17,701 nucleotides of DNA from an uncultured Eubacteriales bacterium (lineage in GTDB: Bacteria > Bacillota > Clostridia > Lachnospirales > CAG-274), in NCBI GenBank assembly GCA_902496345.1, contig CABVAP010000036.1, forward strand, positions 1-17,701, in the 5' to 3' direction. Position numbers and translations under genes: made by a program. Of this stretch, positions 1-7,770 are shown piece by piece. Numbering within the stretch: the first letter of the stretch is position 1; every line of letters begins with the position of its first letter. The notes beneath the pieces were generated by a model, which saw only the letters and a list, made by a program, of their open reading frames with translations, did not search any database and had not been told where the DNA came from.

Positions 1-190
1 AAGTACCACGCCGTAGGCAAATAAATAGATTTCCGATGTAATCGGATTATAAGCCAAAGACTAAAACCACCACAAAACTGGTTTTTAAAATCTTTTTATT
101 TAAAAAGGTTTACCCCTACAACTTCTAATTTTGATATTTTCAAGGTTTTTGGTTGAAAAATAAAAAAATAAAAAAATTTTTGAAAAAAGT
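1..190. other. Upstream stretch without a recognised gene
   Basis: I see no recognisable gene here. A frame open from the window edge stops at base 24, too short to identify. Two small inverted repeats are visible: TCCGAT/ATCGGA at 32-46 with a 3-nt loop, and AAAACCA/TGGTTTT at 63-85 with a 9-nt loop followed by a T-rich run. The second could be a weak terminator for a gene lying to the left of the window. The rest is A/T homopolymer sequence leading to the tRNA promoter. Confidence 0.4.
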
Positions 191-191
191 A

Positions 192-220
192 TTGACAAAT
201 GGAATATTATGCTTTATAAT
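192..220 (+). promoter_or_regulatory. Sigma-A promoter of the tRNA pair
   Basis: Perfect TTGACA at 192-197 and perfect TATAAT at 215-220 with a 17-bp spacer. Transcription should start near 227 and give about 50 nt of leader before tRNA-Phe. That leader has a small stem, TGTCGT (227-232) with ACGACA (256-261). No other gene lies between this promoter and the tRNAs. Confidence 0.9.
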
Positions 221-278
221 AAATCTTGTCGTTGTGAGAGATACAAAAAACAAACACGACAGCTAAGCAAAGAGATTT

Positions 279-351
<73 letters not shown>

Positions 352-360
352 CTTGCTTAT

Positions 361-431
361 GCGGGTGTGGTTCAATGGTAGAACATCAGCCTTCCAAGCT
401 GAGGACGTGGGTTCGATTCCCATCACCCGCT
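361..431 (+). tRNA. tRNA-Gly (TCC)
   Basis: The acceptor stem is GCGGGTG with CACCCGC, the anticodon stem TCAGC/GCTGA with loop CTTCCAA (anticodon TCC at 393-395), and the T arm is GTGGG/CCCAT around TTCGATT. The discriminator is the first T of a seven-T run; CCA is not encoded. The gene length is 71 nt. It is the second and last gene of the tRNA transcript, with a strong hairpin terminator just after it. Confidence 0.97.
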
Positions 432-445
432 TTTTTTATTCTTTA

Positions 446-490
446 AAAATGTTGAATTGATTTTACTTTATCAGTTCAGCATTTTTTGTT
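446..490 (+). terminator. Intrinsic terminator of the tRNA operon
   Basis: A 16-bp stem (446-461 with 470-485, two G-T wobbles) and an 8-nt loop, followed by T-rich sequence. It ends the tRNA-Phe/tRNA-Gly transcript before the MarR promoter. Confidence 0.85.
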
Positions 491-537
491 TCCTCAAATT
501 TATATGAATAATGAATATTGTGAATAAATTATAAATT

Positions 538-567
538 TAAAAGCATACTATTGACAGTGTGCTTTTA
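538..567. promoter_or_regulatory. Candidate operator: 30-bp inverted repeat on the marR promoter
   Basis: The arms TAAAAGCATAC (538-548) and GTGTGCTTTTA (557-567) are inverted copies matching at 10 of 11 positions, around an 8-bp centre. The centre holds most of the -35 hexamer, so a dimeric repressor bound here would block RNA polymerase. MarR proteins commonly bind such palindromes in their own promoters, so this is the likely autoregulatory site. As RNA the same bases could also form a hairpin, giving a secondary role as terminator. Confidence 0.6.
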
Positions 568-580
568 ATTATGTTATCAT
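551..580 (+). promoter_or_regulatory. Sigma-A promoter of the marR-ABC operon
   Basis: TTGACA at 551-556 is perfect. TATCAT at 575-580 serves as -10 with an 18-bp spacer. The expected start near 587 leaves about 20 nt before the GTG start codon and includes the AAGGAGG ribosome-binding site. The promoter overlaps the inverted repeat at 538-567. Confidence 0.75.
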
Positions 581-609
581 TCTATGGAACAAAAAGGAGG
601 TGTTTTATT

Positions 610-1038
610 GTGAGTAATGAGACCTTATCGTGTGGCGAATTATTAAAACGTATAAATGACATTTTTGAAAAAAAAGCTAATAACGAACTGTCTGAAAATG
701 GTATTACCTTTTCCCAATTAAAAATACTTGCGAAGTTGTCTTGTTCCCCTGATGGTTCATTTACCTTGAAGGAACTTGAACGCATTTTTGGAGTAACTCA
801 AGCAACAATTGCAGGGATTGCTGTTCGTTTAGAAAAAAAACATCTTGTAAAAGGGTATATAGATTCAGATGATAGAAGAATTAAACATATTTCTATATTG
901 CCGGAAGGTCGTAAAGTATGTGATGACGCAAAAGAGTCTATGAAAAAATGTGAACAATGGTTGTTAGATTCTCTAGATGAAAATGAACAAAATGAATTGA
1001 GGTATTTATTTCAAAAAATATACGATAACATTCGATAG
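610..1038 (+). CDS. MarR-family winged-helix transcriptional regulator
   Basis: A 142-residue protein, typical MarR length. The recognition region lies at about residues 52-75 (LKELERIFGVTQATIAGI). The wing at 80-97 has the DSDDRR signature of the family, and helices at both ends would make the dimer interface. I chose GTG at 610 because AAGGAGG (594-600) stands 9 nt before it; the frame is open further upstream to 559 but that part lies over the promoter. Two exporter genes follow 48 nt downstream with no visible terminator between, so the regulator probably represses itself and the transporter and is released by a transported compound. The ligand is unknown. MarR membership is secure; the target is inferred from position. 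Confidence 0.9.
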   Translation: MSNETLSCGELLKRINDIFEKKANNELSENGITFSQLKILAKLSCSPDGSFTLKELERIFGVTQATIAGIAVRLEKKHLVKGYIDSDDRRIKHISILPEGRKVCDDAKESMKKCEQWLLDSLDENEQNELRYLFQKIYDNIR

Positions 1039-1086
1039 TAAAAATATTTAATATATTTAAAATCATTAAAGAAAGGACGGAAATTT

Positions 1087-2838
1087 ATGTTAAAAACACT
1101 TATTCGTCAAATAGGGGAATATAAAAAAGATTCTATATTGACTCCTATTTTCTCAGCTCTTGAAGTATTTATGGAAATACTTATTCCATTTATTACGGCT
1201 GCTATTATAGACAGGGGTATTCATAATAATGATATGGAAAAAATCCTTATATATGGTGGGATTATGCTTGTATGTGCTTTTTTCAGCTTGTTCTTTGGAA
1301 TACAGGCTGGAAAATATGCTGCTTCTGCATCTTCTGGTTTTGCCTGTAATATACGTAATAAAATGTTTGGAAAAATTCAAACTTTTTCTTTTTCTAACAT
1401 AGATAAATTTAGTACGGCTGGTCTTGTAACTCGTATGACAACAGATGTAACAAACCTTCAAAATGCGTATCAGATGTCAATACGTATCGCTGTTCGTGCC
1501 CCAATTATGCTTATAATTAGTATGGTTATGTGCTTCTTTATAAATGTTAAACTTAGTTTAATTTTTTTAGGAGCTATGGTTGTTCTTGCTGTCTTGCTTG
1601 GCACTATTATTAAAAAGGCTATGCCGGTTTTTCAAGAGGTGTTTAATAAGTATGATAGCTTAAATGCCAGTGTACAAGAAAATATTTCAGCAATCAGAGT
1701 TGTAAAAGCTTATGTTCGTGAAGACCACGAAAATAAAAAATTTAATAAGGCTGCAGAGGCTTTATATCGTTTATTTGTAAAGGCTGAATCTATTTTATCA
1801 TTCAATGCACCTGTTATGATGTTTGTTATTTATGGCTGTATAGTTGCTTTATCTTGGTTCGGTGCTAAAGATATTGTTGGTGGTACATTGACAACAGGTA
1901 ACTTGACTTCTCTTTTTAGCTATATATTAAGTATGATGATGTCACTTATGATGCTTTCTATGGTATTTGTAATGCTCTCTTTAAGTACTGCCAGTGCAAA
2001 AAGAATTGTTGAGGTATTAAACGAAAAACCTGACTTAGATAATCCTGAAAAACCTGTAGAAGTTGTTGCTGACGGAAGTATAGATTTTGATAATGTGGAT
2101 TTTTCTTACAGAGCAGAAAGTGAAGAAAATACACTTCATAATATCAATATTCATATAAAATCTGGTGAAACTATTGGTATCATTGGTGGAACAGGTAGTG
2201 GAAAATCAAGCTTTGTAAGCCTTATAAGTAGATTATATGATGTAAAATCCGGTACCGTTCGTGTTGGTGGTGTAGATGTCCGTAAATATGATATGGACGC
2301 TCTTAGACGTCAGGTTGCTGTGGTTCTTCAGAAAAATGTTTTATTCTCCGGAACAATTTTAGATAACTTACGCTGGGGAAAAGAAGACGCTACAAGAGAA
2401 GAGTGTATAGAGGCTTGTAGACAGGCTTGTGCTGATGAATTTATTGAACGTTTACCTCAAAAATATGAAACTTGGATTGAACAGGGTGGTACAAATGTTT
2501 CCGGTGGACAGAGGCAACGTCTTTGTATCGCTCGTGCTTTGTTAAGCCGTCCGAAAGTATTGATTTTAGATGATTCTACAAGTGCTGTCGATACTGCTAC
2601 AGATGCAAAAATAAAACAGGCATTTGCCGAAAAAATTTCAGAAACAACAAAGTTGATTGTATCTCAACGTATATCAAGTATTGAAAATGCAGACCGTATT
2701 TTAGTTCTTGACAATGGAGAAGTTAATGGTTTTGACACTCACGAAAATTTATTAAAAACAAATGAGATATATCGTGAAATTTATACAGCACAAATGCAAA
2801 ATGGCAGTGATTTTGACGATGTAAAAGAGGAGGCATAG
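1087..2838 (+). CDS. ABC exporter half-transporter, degenerate-site subunit
   Basis: A 583-residue fused membrane-ATPase protein of the multidrug/lipid exporter type. About six transmembrane helices fill residues 15-310, and the ATPase domain follows from about 330. Walker A is GGTGSGKS (367-374) and the signature is SGGQ (472-475). The position of the catalytic glutamate after Walker B is Asp (D496, in LILDDS), and the switch histidine is Gln (Q527, in VSQR). These two changes are the known marks of the inactive-site subunit in heterodimeric exporters such as TM287/288, BmrCD and LmrCD. The start has GAAAGGACGG upstream. The partner gene begins 3 nt after the stop, so the two are translated together. 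Substrate unknown; drug or peptide export is inferred from the MarR neighbour. Confidence 0.92.
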   Translation: MLKTLIRQIGEYKKDSILTPIFSALEVFMEILIPFITAAIIDRGIHNNDMEKILIYGGIMLVCAFFSLFFGIQAGKYAASASSGFACNIRNKMFGKIQTFSFSNIDKFSTAGLVTRMTTDVTNLQNAYQMSIRIAVRAPIMLIISMVMCFFINVKLSLIFLGAMVVLAVLLGTIIKKAMPVFQEVFNKYDSLNASVQENISAIRVVKAYVREDHENKKFNKAAEALYRLFVKAESILSFNAPVMMFVIYGCIVALSWFGAKDIVGGTLTTGNLTSLFSYILSMMMSLMMLSMVFVMLSLSTASAKRIVEVLNEKPDLDNPEKPVEVVADGSIDFDNVDFSYRAESEENTLHNINIHIKSGETIGIIGGTGSGKSSFVSLISRLYDVKSGTVRVGGVDVRKYDMDALRRQVAVVLQKNVLFSGTILDNLRWGKEDATREECIEACRQACADEFIERLPQKYETWIEQGGTNVSGGQRQRLCIARALLSRPKVLILDDSTSAVDTATDAKIKQAFAEKISETTKLIVSQRISSIENADRILVLDNGEVNGFDTHENLLKTNEIYREIYTAQMQNGSDFDDVKEEA

Positions 2839-2841
2839 ACT

Positions 2842-4728
2842 ATGGATAAAAATAAAAAATTATCAAAGAAAAACCCAGTATCCTCATTAAAACGACTACT
2901 TGCTTATATGTTAAAAAACTATAAATTCTTCTGTTTACTTGTTATTATAGGAATTATAATTTCTGCATTAGCTACATTGACATTGACTTTGTTTATGCAA
3001 ACTTTGGTAGATGACTATATTATGCCTTTGACTAATTCAGTTTCGCCAGATTTTGCACCTTTGGCACAGGCGTTATTTAAAGTTATTGCTGTGGTGGTTG
3101 TTGGTATAGTTTGTGCTTATGGATACAACAGAATTATGGTTAATATTAGTCAAGGTACTATGAAAAGGTTACGTTCAGAACTTTTTACTAATATGGAATC
3201 TTTGCCTATAAGCTACTTTGATACTCACCCTCACGGTGACATTATGTCTGTCTATACAAATGACGTAGATACATTGCGTCAGATTATGAGCCAGAGTTTA
3301 CCTCAGATAGCAAACTCTTTTATAACATTGGTATCTACATTTATTAGTATGGTAGTTCTTGATATACCTTTGAGTGTGCTTTCTGTTATTATGGTTGCTA
3401 TTATGCTATATACAACAAGTAAATTAAGTTCCCTTTCTGGTAGATATTTCGTTGAACAACAGGAAGACCTTGGAGAAGTAAACGGATATATAGAGGAAAT
3501 GATGGAAGGACAAAAAGTTGTAAAGGTTTTCTGTCACGAAGAAAAAAATATAGAACAGTTTAAAAGGTTAAACAAAAGGCTTAGAGAAAGTGCAAACAAT
3601 GCAAATAAAATTGCGAATATCACTATGCCGATAAATGCTAATTTGGGAAATATAAGTTATGTATTATGTGCCATATTTGGTGGTATACTTGCCTTAAGTG
3701 GATATTTTGAACTTACAATAGGTACTCTTATCGCATTTTTGAACTTAAATAAGAGCTTTACTCAGCCGCTAACACAGCTTAGTCAACAGGTTAGTAGTAT
3801 AGTTATGGCTGCTGCTGGTGCTGAACGTGTATTTAAATTGCTTGACGAGAAATCTGAAGAAGATAATGGATATGTTGAGCTTGTAAATGCAAAAGAGGAC
3901 AGCAACGGAAATCTAACAGAAACTCCAGAAAAAACAGATGTATGGGCTTGGAAACACCCTCACAAGGCAGACGGAACTGTAACATATACAAAATTACAGG
4001 GTGATATGACTTTTGATGGCGTTGATTTTGGTTATACTCCAGAAAAAATGGTATTGCACGATATTAAAATATTTGCAAAACCAGGACAGAAAATTGCGTT
4101 TGTTGGAAGTACCGGAGCTGGAAAAACTACAATAACTAATCTTATAAATCGTTTTTATGACATACAAGACGGAAAAATCAGATATGACGGCATTAACATA
4201 ACTAAAATTAGAAAGCCTGATTTAAGACGTAGTCTTGGTATTGTTTTACAGGATACAAATTTATTTACAGGTACTGTTATCGACAATATCAGATATGGTC
4301 GACTTGACGCAACTGATGAAGAATGTGTAGAGGCTGCAAAACTTGCTAATGCTCACGGATTTATAAAAAGACTTCCTAATGGTTATCAAACTATTTTGCG
4401 TGGAGGAGGTGCAAACCTTTCACAAGGTCAACGTCAGCTTATCTCTATCGCAAGAGCAGCAGTTGCTGACCCTCCAATTTTAATACTAGACGAAGCAACA
4501 TCTTCAATCGATACACGTACAGAACAGCTTGTTCAACGTGGTATGGACGCTCTTATGTCTGGAAGAACTTCTTTTGTAATTGCACATAGACTTTCAACCG
4601 TTCGTAATGCTGATTGTATTATGGTTATGGAACAGGGTAGAATTATAGAAAGAGGTACTCACGAACAATTAATGGAAGAAAAAGGTCGTTATTATCAGCT
4701 TTACACTGGTAATTCGATAGGTGAATAG
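2842..4728 (+). CDS. ABC exporter half-transporter, catalytic subunit
   Basis: A 628-residue membrane-ATPase protein, partner of the preceding gene. Transmembrane helices occupy about residues 25-330 and the ATPase domain starts at about 385. Between them lies a charged linker of roughly 50 residues with a WAWKHP stretch, which this subunit has and its partner lacks. Walker A is GSTGAGKT (422-429), the catalytic glutamate is E551 (LILDEA) and the switch histidine is H582 (IAHR). The signature is LSQGQ (526-530) rather than LSGGQ. Since each ATP site pairs one Walker A with the other subunit's signature, this protein's complete Walker/switch set joins the partner's intact SGGQ in the working site. 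The ribosome-binding site GAGGAGG is inside the end of the upstream gene. Confidence 0.92.
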   Translation: MDKNKKLSKKNPVSSLKRLLAYMLKNYKFFCLLVIIGIIISALATLTLTLFMQTLVDDYIMPLTNSVSPDFAPLAQALFKVIAVVVVGIVCAYGYNRIMVNISQGTMKRLRSELFTNMESLPISYFDTHPHGDIMSVYTNDVDTLRQIMSQSLPQIANSFITLVSTFISMVVLDIPLSVLSVIMVAIMLYTTSKLSSLSGRYFVEQQEDLGEVNGYIEEMMEGQKVVKVFCHEEKNIEQFKRLNKRLRESANNANKIANITMPINANLGNISYVLCAIFGGILALSGYFELTIGTLIAFLNLNKSFTQPLTQLSQQVSSIVMAAAGAERVFKLLDEKSEEDNGYVELVNAKEDSNGNLTETPEKTDVWAWKHPHKADGTVTYTKLQGDMTFDGVDFGYTPEKMVLHDIKIFAKPGQKIAFVGSTGAGKTTITNLINRFYDIQDGKIRYDGINITKIRKPDLRRSLGIVLQDTNLFTGTVIDNIRYGRLDATDEECVEAAKLANAHGFIKRLPNGYQTILRGGGANLSQGQRQLISIARAAVADPPILILDEATSSIDTRTEQLVQRGMDALMSGRTSFVIAHRLSTVRNADCIMVMEQGRIIERGTHEQLMEEKGRYYQLYTGNSIGE

Positions 4729-4757
4729 TTTATAATAAAAGACTAGGTTAGGGGATT

Positions 4758-4800
4758 GCTCCCTTGAATTTTTAAAAAATTCTTTGGAGCTTTCTGTTTT
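4758..4800 (+). terminator. Probable terminator of the ABC exporter operon
   Basis: GCTCC (4758-4762) pairs with GGAGC (4786-4790). Inside, after a 3x3 mismatch, GAATTT pairs with AAATTC. A T-rich run (TTTCTGTTTT) follows. The interrupted stem makes it moderate in strength, but it is placed right after the last gene of the operon. Confidence 0.55.
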
Positions 4801-5017
4801 GGATAAAAATGGGAAATTTGCTTTATGTTTTAAATATTTGAAAGTCGACTTTATAGCTAGTTTGATAGTGAAATTTAATTATTTTTTATCGTTTGAAAAT
4901 TAGAAAATTTTAATTATATTTTACTTTACATTTTCTTATTATTCATATATAATATACTTAAGTTGAAAAAAGGTTATTAGTTCTTATTTGTAAAAATATA
5001 TACTCTCTCTTACCTCG
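4801..5017. other. Intergenic stretch between convergent operons
   Basis: Very AT-rich DNA with no open frame that has a ribosome-binding site. The only notable element is a promoter-like pair at 4925-4953 directed toward the terminator at 5018-5050; it is described separately as the possible start of a small RNA. Confidence 0.5.
4925..4953 (+). promoter_or_regulatory. Orphan sigma-A promoter candidate
   Basis: TTTACA (4925-4930) and a perfect TATAAT (4948-4953) stand 17 bp apart. No coding frame follows on this strand before the terminator at 5018-5050. In DNA this AT-rich a chance match is possible, so confidence is modest. Confidence 0.45.
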
Positions 5018-5052
5018 AAAAGGCACACGATATTTTATCGTGTGCCTTTTCA
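4960..5052 (+). ncRNA. Candidate small RNA between the exporter and rplI operons
   Basis: The orphan promoter at 4925-4953 and the terminator at 5018-5050 frame a transcript of roughly 90 nt. It has no start codon with a ribosome-binding site and ends in a very stable hairpin. I do not recognise it as a known RNA family. The alternative is that the hairpin only serves the rplI operon and the promoter match is fortuitous. Confidence 0.3.
5018..5050. terminator. Bidirectional terminator (rplI operon and plus-strand transcripts)
   Basis: A perfect 14-bp stem, AAAAGGCACACGAT (5018-5031) with its complement at 5037-5050, around a 5-nt loop. It ends in four T on either strand, so it can stop rplI transcription (minus) and anything coming from the left (plus). 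Confidence 0.9.
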
Positions 5053-5088
5053 TTTGCAAATAATTATTTTTTGATATTAAGATTTTTA

Positions 5089-5535
5089 TTAAGCCTCTGT
5101 TATTTTAACTGTAAGTTTTGCAGTTACTTTTGAATGGAGTTTTACGTCAACTGTTCTTTCTCCAACAGCTCGTATTGTATCATTTATTACAATTTTCTTT
5201 TTATCAATATCAAGGTTGTGTTGTTCTTTTAATGCAGCACTAATTTCTTTATTTGTAACAGCTCCAAAAAGTTTTCCGTTGTTTCCTGTTTTAACGGCTA
5301 CAGTTACGCTTATTTCATCAAGTTTTTTGCCTAACTCTTTAGCTTTTTCGTATTCTTCAGCTTTTTTAGCTTCTTCAGCTTTTTGTTTATGCTCAAGTTG
5401 TCTTAAATTGTTAGGTGTTGCCTCAAGTGCTTTATTTTTTGCAAAAAGGAAGTTTCTTGCATAACCGTCACTTGCATTTATAATTTGGTCTTTTTTTCCT
5501 ACACCTTTAATATCTTCTAATAATATAACTTTCAT
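5089..5535 (-). CDS. rplI: Large ribosomal subunit protein bL9
   Basis: A 148-residue protein of normal bL9 length. The N-terminal rRNA-binding domain is plain, with MKVILLEDIKGVGKK and SDGYARNFL (residues 1-30). A long charged helix (about 45-75, rich in Lys, Glu and Ala) links it to the C-terminal domain. It binds 23S rRNA in the 50S subunit. It is the last gene of the operon: its ATG directly follows the gdpP stop with no gap, and its site CAGGAGG lies inside the end of gdpP. The pairing of a gdpP-type gene with rplI is common in Firmicutes. The stop is followed by the terminator at 5018-5050. Confidence 0.97.
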   Translation of the reverse strand: MKVILLEDIKGVGKKDQIINASDGYARNFLFAKNKALEATPNNLRQLEHKQKAEEAKKAEEYEKAKELGKKLDEISVTVAVKTGNNGKLFGAVTNKEISAALKEQHNLDIDKKKIVINDTIRAVGERTVDVKLHSKVTAKLTVKITEA

Positions 5536-7287
5536 TTAATTTACCTCCTGTAAATATTCATTTATTGATGTTTTTAATAATTCTAAAGCTTCAGCTAGAG
5601 AATTTGATTTTATCTGTGCAGCTGACACCGTCTGATGTCCACCTCCACCAAGTTTCTCCATTATAAGCTGAACATTTATTTTACCAAGACTTCTTGCACT
5701 TACATTTACTCTGTCCTCATTTTGACAGAGGACGAAAGATGCTTCGACACCTTTTATATTTAAAAGGTCATCGGAAACCTGTGCAGCAAGAAGGGGTGGA
5801 TTTTCTACATTTGATTCGGAAACAGCAATTGCTATATTATCCTTATACATTTGCATACTTTCAATTACTTTTGCCTTTAACGCATAATATTCTATTGAAT
5901 TTTGGAAAAGTATTTTTACACGAATTGTGTCAGCACCTTTTCGTTTTAAATAAGCTGCTGCCTCGAATGTTTTTGTTCCTGTTTTAAATGCAAAGTTTTT
6001 AGTGTCGACTGTTATTCCGGCAAGAAGTCCGTCAGCTTCAACATTTGAAAGTGATATTGTTTCATTCATATAAAGAAACATCTCTGTTATAAGTTCACAA
6101 GTTGATGAGGCATACGGTTCGTGATATGAAAGAACGGTGTTTTCAATAAATTCTGTGCCTTTTCTATGGTGGTCAAAAACAACTATATTTTTTACTCTAT
6201 CAATAATTTCTGGAAATTCGCATATACTTTGTTTATGAGTATCAACAATTATTAAAAGTGTATTTGGTTTTATTTTTGTTAATGATTTTTCACCAGAGAT
6301 AAAGGCATCTTTTGCGTAATCTGTTTCATTTAATAATCTATCATAGAATGAACGTATACTTGTTGTAATTTTATCAAGAACTATATTACACTCTTTTCCT
6401 AACGATGTAACTATTTTGTAAACCCCTATTTCAGAGCCTATACAATCTAAATCTGAATTTTTATGTCCCATTACGATAACGTTAGACGCTGTTTGTATTA
6501 AATCGGTTAGGGCATACGCTTTGACCCTCGCACGAACTCGATTATTGGTATTTAACTCTGTCGAGTTTCCTCCAAAGAAAGTATAGTTATTTACATCTTT
6601 TATAAGTGCCTGGTCACCACCACGGCTTAAAGTTAAATCTATCGCTGCTCTCGCATATTCCATTGATTGATTTAAAGAAGTCCCATTTATACCGATACCT
6701 ATGCTTAAAGTGACAGGAAATTTATTTCCCATATCTATTTCACGTATTTTATCTAAAATCGGAAATTTGTTTTCTTTTAAGTATTGTAGTTTATCTTGTC
6801 CAAAAATAAAAAGGTATTTATCATTTTCAAATTTTTTTATTATACCACCTAGACTGGTTGCCATTGTGTTCAATTTTCTATCTATAAGTGCAGTTAAAAG
6901 TGGTTGCTTTACACTTTCAACCTCACTTGTTATCTCTTCATAATTGTCAATAAAAATTAGCCCAACAGCTACTTTATTTAGTTCACATTCATTTTCTATA
7001 GAGCATTCATTTAAAATTAAAAAAACATTGTAATATATTGGAGGTAAATCTCCATTATCTACAGGAGTAGTGAAAATCTTATAACACTTTGCACGTATTA
7101 AAGCTTTTTGCTCCTTCATTTTAACATTATAATTTTCGATTAAAGTATTTAATTTTATTTCGCTTTTTTTGTTTTCTTTAATTCCAAACTCTTCATCGAA
7201 TTTATGATTTGATTGAATTATCTTCAAAGAAGTGTCGATTACTGCGTGAGGAAAAAGATAATCATTACTATCCATATTTTTTATCAT
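5536..7287 (-). CDS. gdpP: GdpP-type c-di-AMP phosphodiesterase (PAS, degenerate GGDEF, DHH/DHHA1), lacking membrane segments
   Basis: A 583-residue protein with the GdpP (YybT) domain order: PAS-like region from about residue 10, degenerate GGDEF at about 120-235 (ending SRGGDQALIKD), DHH domain at 268-430 and DHHA1 at about 470-575. The metal-site residues are all present: H275, D279 and D281 (GHKNSDLD), D349 (VDTH), D372-H373-H374, D428, and GGGGH at 547-551. It should hydrolyse c-di-AMP to pApA. The usual protein has about 650 residues with two N-terminal membrane helices; here the PAS begins almost at once, so it is probably cytosolic. ATG at 7287 has AAGGAG 8 nt upstream. An in-frame stop (of the upstream gene) lies just five codons before it, so no hidden membrane segment exists. 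Confidence 0.9.
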   Translation of the reverse strand: MIKNMDSNDYLFPHAVIDTSLKIIQSNHKFDEEFGIKENKKSEIKLNTLIENYNVKMKEQKALIRAKCYKIFTTPVDNGDLPPIYYNVFLILNECSIENECELNKVAVGLIFIDNYEEITSEVESVKQPLLTALIDRKLNTMATSLGGIIKKFENDKYLFIFGQDKLQYLKENKFPILDKIREIDMGNKFPVTLSIGIGINGTSLNQSMEYARAAIDLTLSRGGDQALIKDVNNYTFFGGNSTELNTNNRVRARVKAYALTDLIQTASNVIVMGHKNSDLDCIGSEIGVYKIVTSLGKECNIVLDKITTSIRSFYDRLLNETDYAKDAFISGEKSLTKIKPNTLLIIVDTHKQSICEFPEIIDRVKNIVVFDHHRKGTEFIENTVLSYHEPYASSTCELITEMFLYMNETISLSNVEADGLLAGITVDTKNFAFKTGTKTFEAAAYLKRKGADTIRVKILFQNSIEYYALKAKVIESMQMYKDNIAIAVSESNVENPPLLAAQVSDDLLNIKGVEASFVLCQNEDRVNVSARSLGKINVQLIMEKLGGGGHQTVSAAQIKSNSLAEALELLKTSINEYLQEVN

Positions 7288-7299
7288 TCCAAAAACTCC

Positions 7300-7611
7300 T
7301 TAAAACTCTCGGTATAAATGTCTTAAAAGAGATGACATATCATCGTGCATATATTGATTTTCTTCAAGAATTTCAAGTCTTAACTTTTTTACAGCCTTTA
7401 TATCAATACTGCTATATGAAAGACCAAGACGATTTGAAAGCATATACGTTATTATTATCATATTTGAGAGGATTTCTCCTCTTTCTACGACATTTGGCTC
7501 GTCTTCTGCTAAATTTGCGTATAAATCTGCTGTTGCTGTCAGCAAACGGCTCTTTAACATTTCGACAAGTTTAATATTTTGTGTTACATCAAAATCTTCT
7601 GCAAATCCCAT
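7300..7611 (-). CDS. MazG-like family protein
   Basis: A 103-residue all-helical protein. It resembles the short MazG-like family that clostridia often encode beside gdpP and rplI; the core runs from QNIKLVEMLKSRLL (11-24) through MIIITYMLSNRLGL (51-64). Full MazG enzymes hydrolyse nucleoside triphosphates using clustered acidic residues. Here the matching stretch reads GEILSNMI, with Asn where an Asp is usual, so activity is uncertain. ATG at 7611 follows AGGGGGA; a TTG two codons earlier is less likely. Its stop codon overlaps the gdpP ribosome-binding site and both genes are in the same frame, pointing to coupled translation. Confidence 0.7.
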   Translation of the reverse strand: MGFAEDFDVTQNIKLVEMLKSRLLTATADLYANLAEDEPNVVERGEILSNMIIITYMLSNRLGLSYSSIDIKAVKKLRLEILEENQYMHDDMSSLLRHLYREF

Positions 7612-7642
7612 AAACAAATCCCCCTATATAATTTTAATTTTC

Positions 7643-7668
7643 TAAAAAACTTCCCCCAAAGTTTTTTA
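7643..7668 (-). terminator. Hairpin in the mazG-gdpP-rplI leader
   Basis: A 10-bp A/T stem (7643-7652 with 7659-7668) around a 6-nt loop that reads TGGGGG on the minus strand; the 3' arm ends in six T. A smaller palindrome ACAAAA/TTTTGT (7674-7686) precedes it on that strand and is followed by seven T. They lie after pheA and after the promoter at 7742-7770, so they may end pheA transcripts or attenuate the operon. Confidence 0.45.
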
Positions 7669-7741
7669 AAAAAACAAAAGTTTTGTCTTTTGATTTCTGA
7701 AAAATCTAAGATAAGATATACCTAAAATATCGTATGTAGCT

Positions 7742-7770
7742 ATTATACCACATAATATAAAACATTTCAA
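7742..7770 (-). promoter_or_regulatory. Sigma-A promoter of the mazG-like/gdpP/rplI operon
   Basis: On the minus strand TTGAAA (7770-7765) and a perfect TATAAT (7747-7742) are 17 bp apart, with an extended -10 (TGG before TATAAT). The -35 box overlaps the pheA stop codon. The start should fall near 7735, leaving a leader of about 125 nt that contains the hairpins at 7643-7686. Confidence 0.8.

Noticed and set aside
559..609. Upstream extension of the MarR frame to GTG at 559
   Set aside because: This stretch lies over the promoter and the AAGGAGG site; GTG at 610 has correct spacing and matches MarR length.
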